Shown here: one piece after another, positions 61,144 to 64,000 of the stretch
Layout: every line of letters starts with the position of its first letter
Position numbering within the stretch: the first letter of the stretch is position 1
NCBI GenBank assembly: GCA_963833495.1
Contig: CAWHYJ010000013.1
Coordinates: 52,732 to 116,731, forward strand
Origin: Fodinibacter sp963833495
Lineage (GTDB): Bacteria > Actinomycetota > Actinomycetes > Actinomycetales > Dermatophilaceae
DNA: 64,000 nt
Direction of reading: 5' to 3'
Position numbers and translations under genes: made by a program
The notes under the pieces: model-generated
What the model was told of the DNA's origin: nothing
The model's input: only the letters and a program-made list of their open reading frames with translations
The model's database searches: none

Positions 61144-62112
61144 ATGCGCCTGATCACCGCCGCTGAGGTGCCCACCTCGCTCGCCCGCGTCCACGAGCCC
61201 ACCACGCCGCCCGTCCGGGTCGGCCTGGTCCAGCACGCCTGGGACGCCGACGCCGACCGGCTGCGCGCGAGCCTCCTCGACGGCATCCGCACGGCCGCCG
61301 ACGCCGGTGCGCGCATCGTCTTCCTCCCCGAGCTCACCCTGTCGCGCTACCCCGCCGACGCGCTCCCGCAGGGCCGCCCCGACGCGACGGCCGAGTCGCT
61401 CGACGACGGGCCCACGGTGACGTTCGCGCGCGAGGCGGCCGCGGCATCCGGGGTGCTGGTGCACGCCTCCCTCTTCGAGCGCGCCCCGGCTCCCGACGGC
61501 ACCGACGACGGCCTCGGGTTCAACACGGCCGTCCTCGTGGCGCCGAGCGGCGAGGTGGTGGCGCGCACCCGCAAGACGCACATCCCGGTGACCGCCGGCT
61601 ACTACGAGGACAAGTACTTCCGCCAGGGCCCGCCCACCGACGCCTACCCGGTCTACGACCTCGCCGACCCGGGGCTGCGCCTGGGGATGCCGACCTGCTG
61701 GGACGAGTGGTTCCCCGAGGTCGCGCGCGCCTACGGCCTGGCCGGGGCGCAGGTGCTGGTCTACCCGACCGCGATCGGGAGCGAGCCCGACCACCCCGAC
61801 TTCGACACCCAGCCGCTGTGGCAGCACACCATCGTCGGGCACGCCATCGCCAACGGGCTGTTCGTGGTGGTGCCCAACCGCTACGGCACCGAGGGGCTGA
61901 TCACCTTCTACGGGTCGTCGTTCATCGCCGACCCCTACGGCCGGGTGCTCGTGCAGGCGCCCCGCGACGAGGCCGCGGTGCTCGTCGCCGACCTCGACCT
62001 GGCCCAGGGACGGGACTGGATCGAGCTGTTCCCCTTCCTGTCCACCCGGCGCCCAGACTCCTACGCGTCCCTCACCGAGCCCACCCGCCCCGAGCACCAG
62101 CGGGAGGGCTGA
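61144..62112 (+). CDS. aguB: N-carbamoylputrescine amidase (nitrilase family)
   Basis: The enzyme hydrolyses N-carbamoylputrescine to putrescine, CO2 and ammonia. The 322-residue product has the nitrilase triad Glu63 (LPELTLSRY), Lys144 (RTRKTHIP) and Cys185 (PTCWDEWFPE), plus KYFRQGPPTDAYPVYD as in AguB-type members. The start at ATG 61144 excludes a short upstream frame. The agmatine deiminase gene follows 3 bases after its stop. Together they form the agmatine-to-putrescine pathway. Confidence 0.9.
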   Translation: MRLITAAEVPTSLARVHEPTTPPVRVGLVQHAWDADADRLRASLLDGIRTAADAGARIVFLPELTLSRYPADALPQGRPDATAESLDDGPTVTFAREAAAASGVLVHASLFERAPAPDGTDDGLGFNTAVLVAPSGEVVARTRKTHIPVTAGYYEDKYFRQGPPTDAYPVYDLADPGLRLGMPTCWDEWFPEVARAYGLAGAQVLVYPTAIGSEPDHPDFDTQPLWQHTIVGHAIANGLFVVVPNRYGTEGLITFYGSSFIADPYGRVLVQAPRDEAAVLVADLDLAQGRDWIELFPFLSTRRPDSYASLTEPTRPEHQREG

Positions 62113-62115
62113 GCG

Positions 62116-63146
62116 GTGCCGTCACCCGAGGGCTGGCGGATGCCGGCCGAGTGGACCCCGCACGAGCGCACCTGGATGGCGTGGCCGTCGGCCGGCTACA
62201 CGCTCGGCGACACCGAGGCGGATGCCGAGGAGGCCCGTGGCACCTGGGCGGCGGTGGCGCGGGCGGTGGCGCACTTCGAGCCGGTGACGGTGGTGGTCGA
62301 CCCCACCGACGAGATGCTGGCGCGCGACGTGCTCGGTGACCACATCGACGTCGTGACCACGGCGCTCGACGACGCGTGGATGCGCGACATCGGGCCGACC
62401 TTCGTGCTCGGCCCCGACGGATCGCTCGGTGCCGTCGACTGGGTGTTCAACGGCTGGGGTGCGCAGTCCTGGGCCACCTGGGACCAGGACACTCGGGTCG
62501 CGTCCTTCGTCGCCGCCCGGGCAGGGGCCACGCGGGTGCTGTCGGACCTCGTGAACGAGGGCGGCGGCATCCACGTCGACGGCCTGGGCACCGTGCTGCT
62601 CACCGAGACCGTTCAGCTCGACCCCGGCCGCAACCCGGGCCTCGGGCGGGCCGACGTCGAGGCCGAGCTGGCCCGCACCATCGGCGCGACCACCTGCATC
62701 TGGCTGCCGCGCGGGCTGACCCGCGACTACGACGAGTTCGGCACCCGCGGACACGTCGACATCGTGGCGACGTTCGCGTCACCGGGCGTGGTGCTGCTGC
62801 ACTGGCAGGGCGACCCGGCCCACCCCGACCACGAGGTGTCGGTCGAGCTCGAGGCCCTGCTGTCGGTGGCGCGCGACGCCCGGGGGGAGCCGCTCGAGGT
62901 CGTGCGGGTGCCCGCGCCGACCACCCTCGAGGACGACGAGGGCCCGGTCGACTGGTCCTACATCAACCACCTCGTCGTGAACGACGGCGTGGTGGCCTGC
63001 ACCTACGACGACCCGCAGGACGCCGGCTCGCTCGCCGTGCTCGAGCGGGCGTATGCCGGGCGCCGGGTCGTCGGCGTCGACGCGCGCCCGCTGTTCGCGC
63101 GCGGGGCGGCATCCACTGCATCACCCAGCAGCAGCCGAAGGTCTGA
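62116..63146 (+). pseudogene. aguA: Agmatine deiminase, frameshifted before the catalytic Cys
   Basis: Agmatine deiminase converts agmatine to N-carbamoylputrescine. From GTG 62116 (GGAGGG upstream) the frame has the family segments MPAEWTPHERTWMAWP, DDAWMRDIGPTFV, NEGGGIHVDG and the WSYINHLVVNDGVV stretch. It then slips after ARPLFARG. The expected end GGIHCITQQQPKV, with the catalytic Cys, is in another frame to 63146. Adding one G to the GGGG at 63103-63106 restores it (344 codons). It looks like an under-called G run; if real, the enzyme would lose its active-site Cys and carry a foreign tail up to 63381. Confidence 0.93.
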
Positions 63147-63165
63147 CTGCCCCACCCTCCGCAGA

Positions 63166-63207
63166 CGACGGCGGGCGCCAGGGCGAATGCCCTGGCGCCC
63201 GCCGTCG
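63166..63207. terminator. Bidirectional terminator after aguA
   Basis: A 19-bp stem (CGACGGCGGGCGCCAGGGC / GCCCTGGCGCCCGCCGTCG) with loop GAAT, the longest perfect hairpin seen in the window, lies between aguA and the partial minus-strand gene ending at 63222. Confidence 0.9.
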
Positions 63208-63221
63208 CGTAGCGCCTGCGT

Positions 63222-64000
63222 TCAGCGGTGCTGCGCCGTGCTGCGGTACGGGGTGCCGTGCAGCGCGGGCCTTCGCCCTGGGGTTGCCGGTCGCCCGCAC
63301 CGACGAGTCCTTGCGCAGGGCCGCGAGCCCCGTCGGCCCGCAGGGCTGCCGCGGCGCCGGGGTCGGCCAGCGGCCGGGTAGGTCTCCATGGTGCCGGCGA
63401 CGTCGAGCACGAGGTTGGTCGTGCCGGACGCGTTGCGGACCTTGAAGTTGTAGTTGAGGCCGAGGTCGGTGATCGTCATGTTCGACACCAGCTGCCCCAG
63501 CGCGGGGTTGAGGTTGCTGACCGCGGGCTGGGGGATGTCGGCGTTCCACAGCGTCAGCACCGTGTTGCTCGTGGGCTTGTTGGCCGTGGTGTTGGTGACC
63601 AGCGCCATCGAGTTGAACGTCGTCACCCCGGCGGTGTTGTTGACGGTGGCGGTCTGCCCGGGCTTGAGCGCGGCCGCGATGCCCTGGCCGGTCTTGGTGT
63701 TGACGATGCGGGTCGGGCTCGTGAGCGGGCGGAAGCGCCACATCCCGTCGAGCGTGTTGTCGTCGTAGACCCCGACGAGGTCGACGATGACGTGCGCGTT
63801 GCCGTTGGAGAGGTTGCGCACGCCGATGATCGGAAGGGTCTCGAAGCCGACGCCGCAGTCGGCGCCGCACGCCGAGGTCGGCACGATCGCCATGTTGGGG
63901 ACCGTCTTGCCCTTGGTGAAGTTCAGCGTGGAGGTGCTGGGGATGACGGCGGGGTTCCCGTTCCACGCGGTGAAGTAGCCGGTGCCGGTCGTCCCGGTCG
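63222..64000 (-). CDS. Secreted beta-repeat protein, C-terminal part (5' end outside window)
   Basis: The minus-strand frame is open to the right edge of the window. It shows the repeat seen in actinobacterial secreted proteins: TGYFTAWNGNPAVIPSTSTL, NFTKGKTVPNMAIVP and NGNAHVIVDLVGVYDDN, then a start of the next unit, FRPLTSPTRIVNTKTGQG, and a second VLDVAGTMETYP. The units contain the F-x-P-L-x-P-x-R-I-x-(D/N)-T-(R/K) and V-(D/V)-G-Y/V-Y elements of these beta domains. Their role, possibly adhesion or surface coating, is unknown. Residues after METYPAAG are Arg-rich and not repeat-like; the stop is 15 bases from the terminator. Confidence 0.75.
   Translation of the reverse strand, partial: TGTTGTGYFTAWNGNPAVIPSTSTLNFTKGKTVPNMAIVPTSACGADCGVGFETLPIIGVRNLSNGNAHVIVDLVGVYDDNTLDGMWRFRPLTSPTRIVNTKTGQGIAAALKPGQTATVNNTAGVTTFNSMALVTNTTANKPTSNTVLTLWNADIPQPAVSNLNPALGQLVSNMTITDLGLNYNFKVRNASGTTNLVLDVAGTMETYPAAGRPRRRGSPAGRRGSRPCARTRRCGRPATPGRRPALHGTPYRSTAQHR

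Noticed and set aside
63121..63966. Alternative minus-strand frame over the partial secreted-protein gene
   Set aside because: It is Arg/His/Gln-rich with no repeat pattern. The frame ending at 63222 has the beta-repeat motifs and stops just before a strong hairpin.

Overview
The window is GC-rich, densely coding DNA from a high-GC Gram-positive bacterium (Actinomycetota). The evidence is strong G/C bias at third codon positions, many GTG starts, a LexA-type SOS box at recA, a CIRCE operator at hrcA, and actinobacterial families such as DUF3097, DUF3046, DUF222-HNH, SARP/BTAD, an MT0933-like antitoxin and a Rv-type TrxR fusion. Gene order suggests Micrococcales, perhaps Intrasporangiaceae; that placement is inference. 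No rRNA, tRNA, IS element or CRISPR array was seen.

Layout. (1) 0-6.1 kb: the end of an acyl-CoA dehydrogenase, asd, a frameshifted DUF222/HNH gene, an ankyrin lipoprotein and a LuxR-type regulator. (2) 6.1-31.6 kb: the conserved minus-strand housekeeping block holA, rpsT, lepA, hemW, hrcA-dnaJ-rsmE, HIT, phoH-ybeY-corC-era, read right to left. It is interrupted by zwf, by small plus-strand genes, and by an accessory regulatory island at 21.7-25.2 kb (a SARP regulator, its truncated tandem copy, and a NarL-type two-component pair). (3) 31.6-33 kb: a decayed patch with a Walker-A-less P-loop protein, a palindromic repeat, and a sigma-factor gene fused by deletion to the tail of a membrane-protein gene. 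(4) 33-43.9 kb: a DinG-type helicase, fhs, a double GNAT protein, hflX, a methyltransferase/LLM pair and the def-miaA-dapF operon. (5) 43.9-54.4 kb: a receiver/TrxR-like fusion, a small antitoxin-like protein, miaB, a shortened VOC protein, an ArsR-SulP unit with a perfect palindromic operator, and the ATP-grasp / alpha-E / transglutaminase operon, whose ATP-grasp gene carries a 1,032-bp tandem duplication. (6) 54.6-64 kb: yccF, recX-recA, homocysteine methyltransferase, a three-gene ABC-2 exporter, DUF3046, the agmatine-to-putrescine pair, and part of a secreted repeat protein.

A theme of the window is broken genes. Four conserved genes (DUF222/HNH, DUF4870, lepA, agmatine deiminase) each carry a net one-base indel. 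Several others (a VOC protein, a SARP copy, sigma/membrane protein, ATP-grasp, P-loop kinase) show clean internal deletions or duplications. The single-base errors in G or CG runs look like sequencing or assembly error, at least in lepA and agmatine deiminase. The larger rearrangements could be real or could come from mixed-strain assembly. Perfect hairpins sit between most convergent gene pairs and are annotated as bidirectional terminators.
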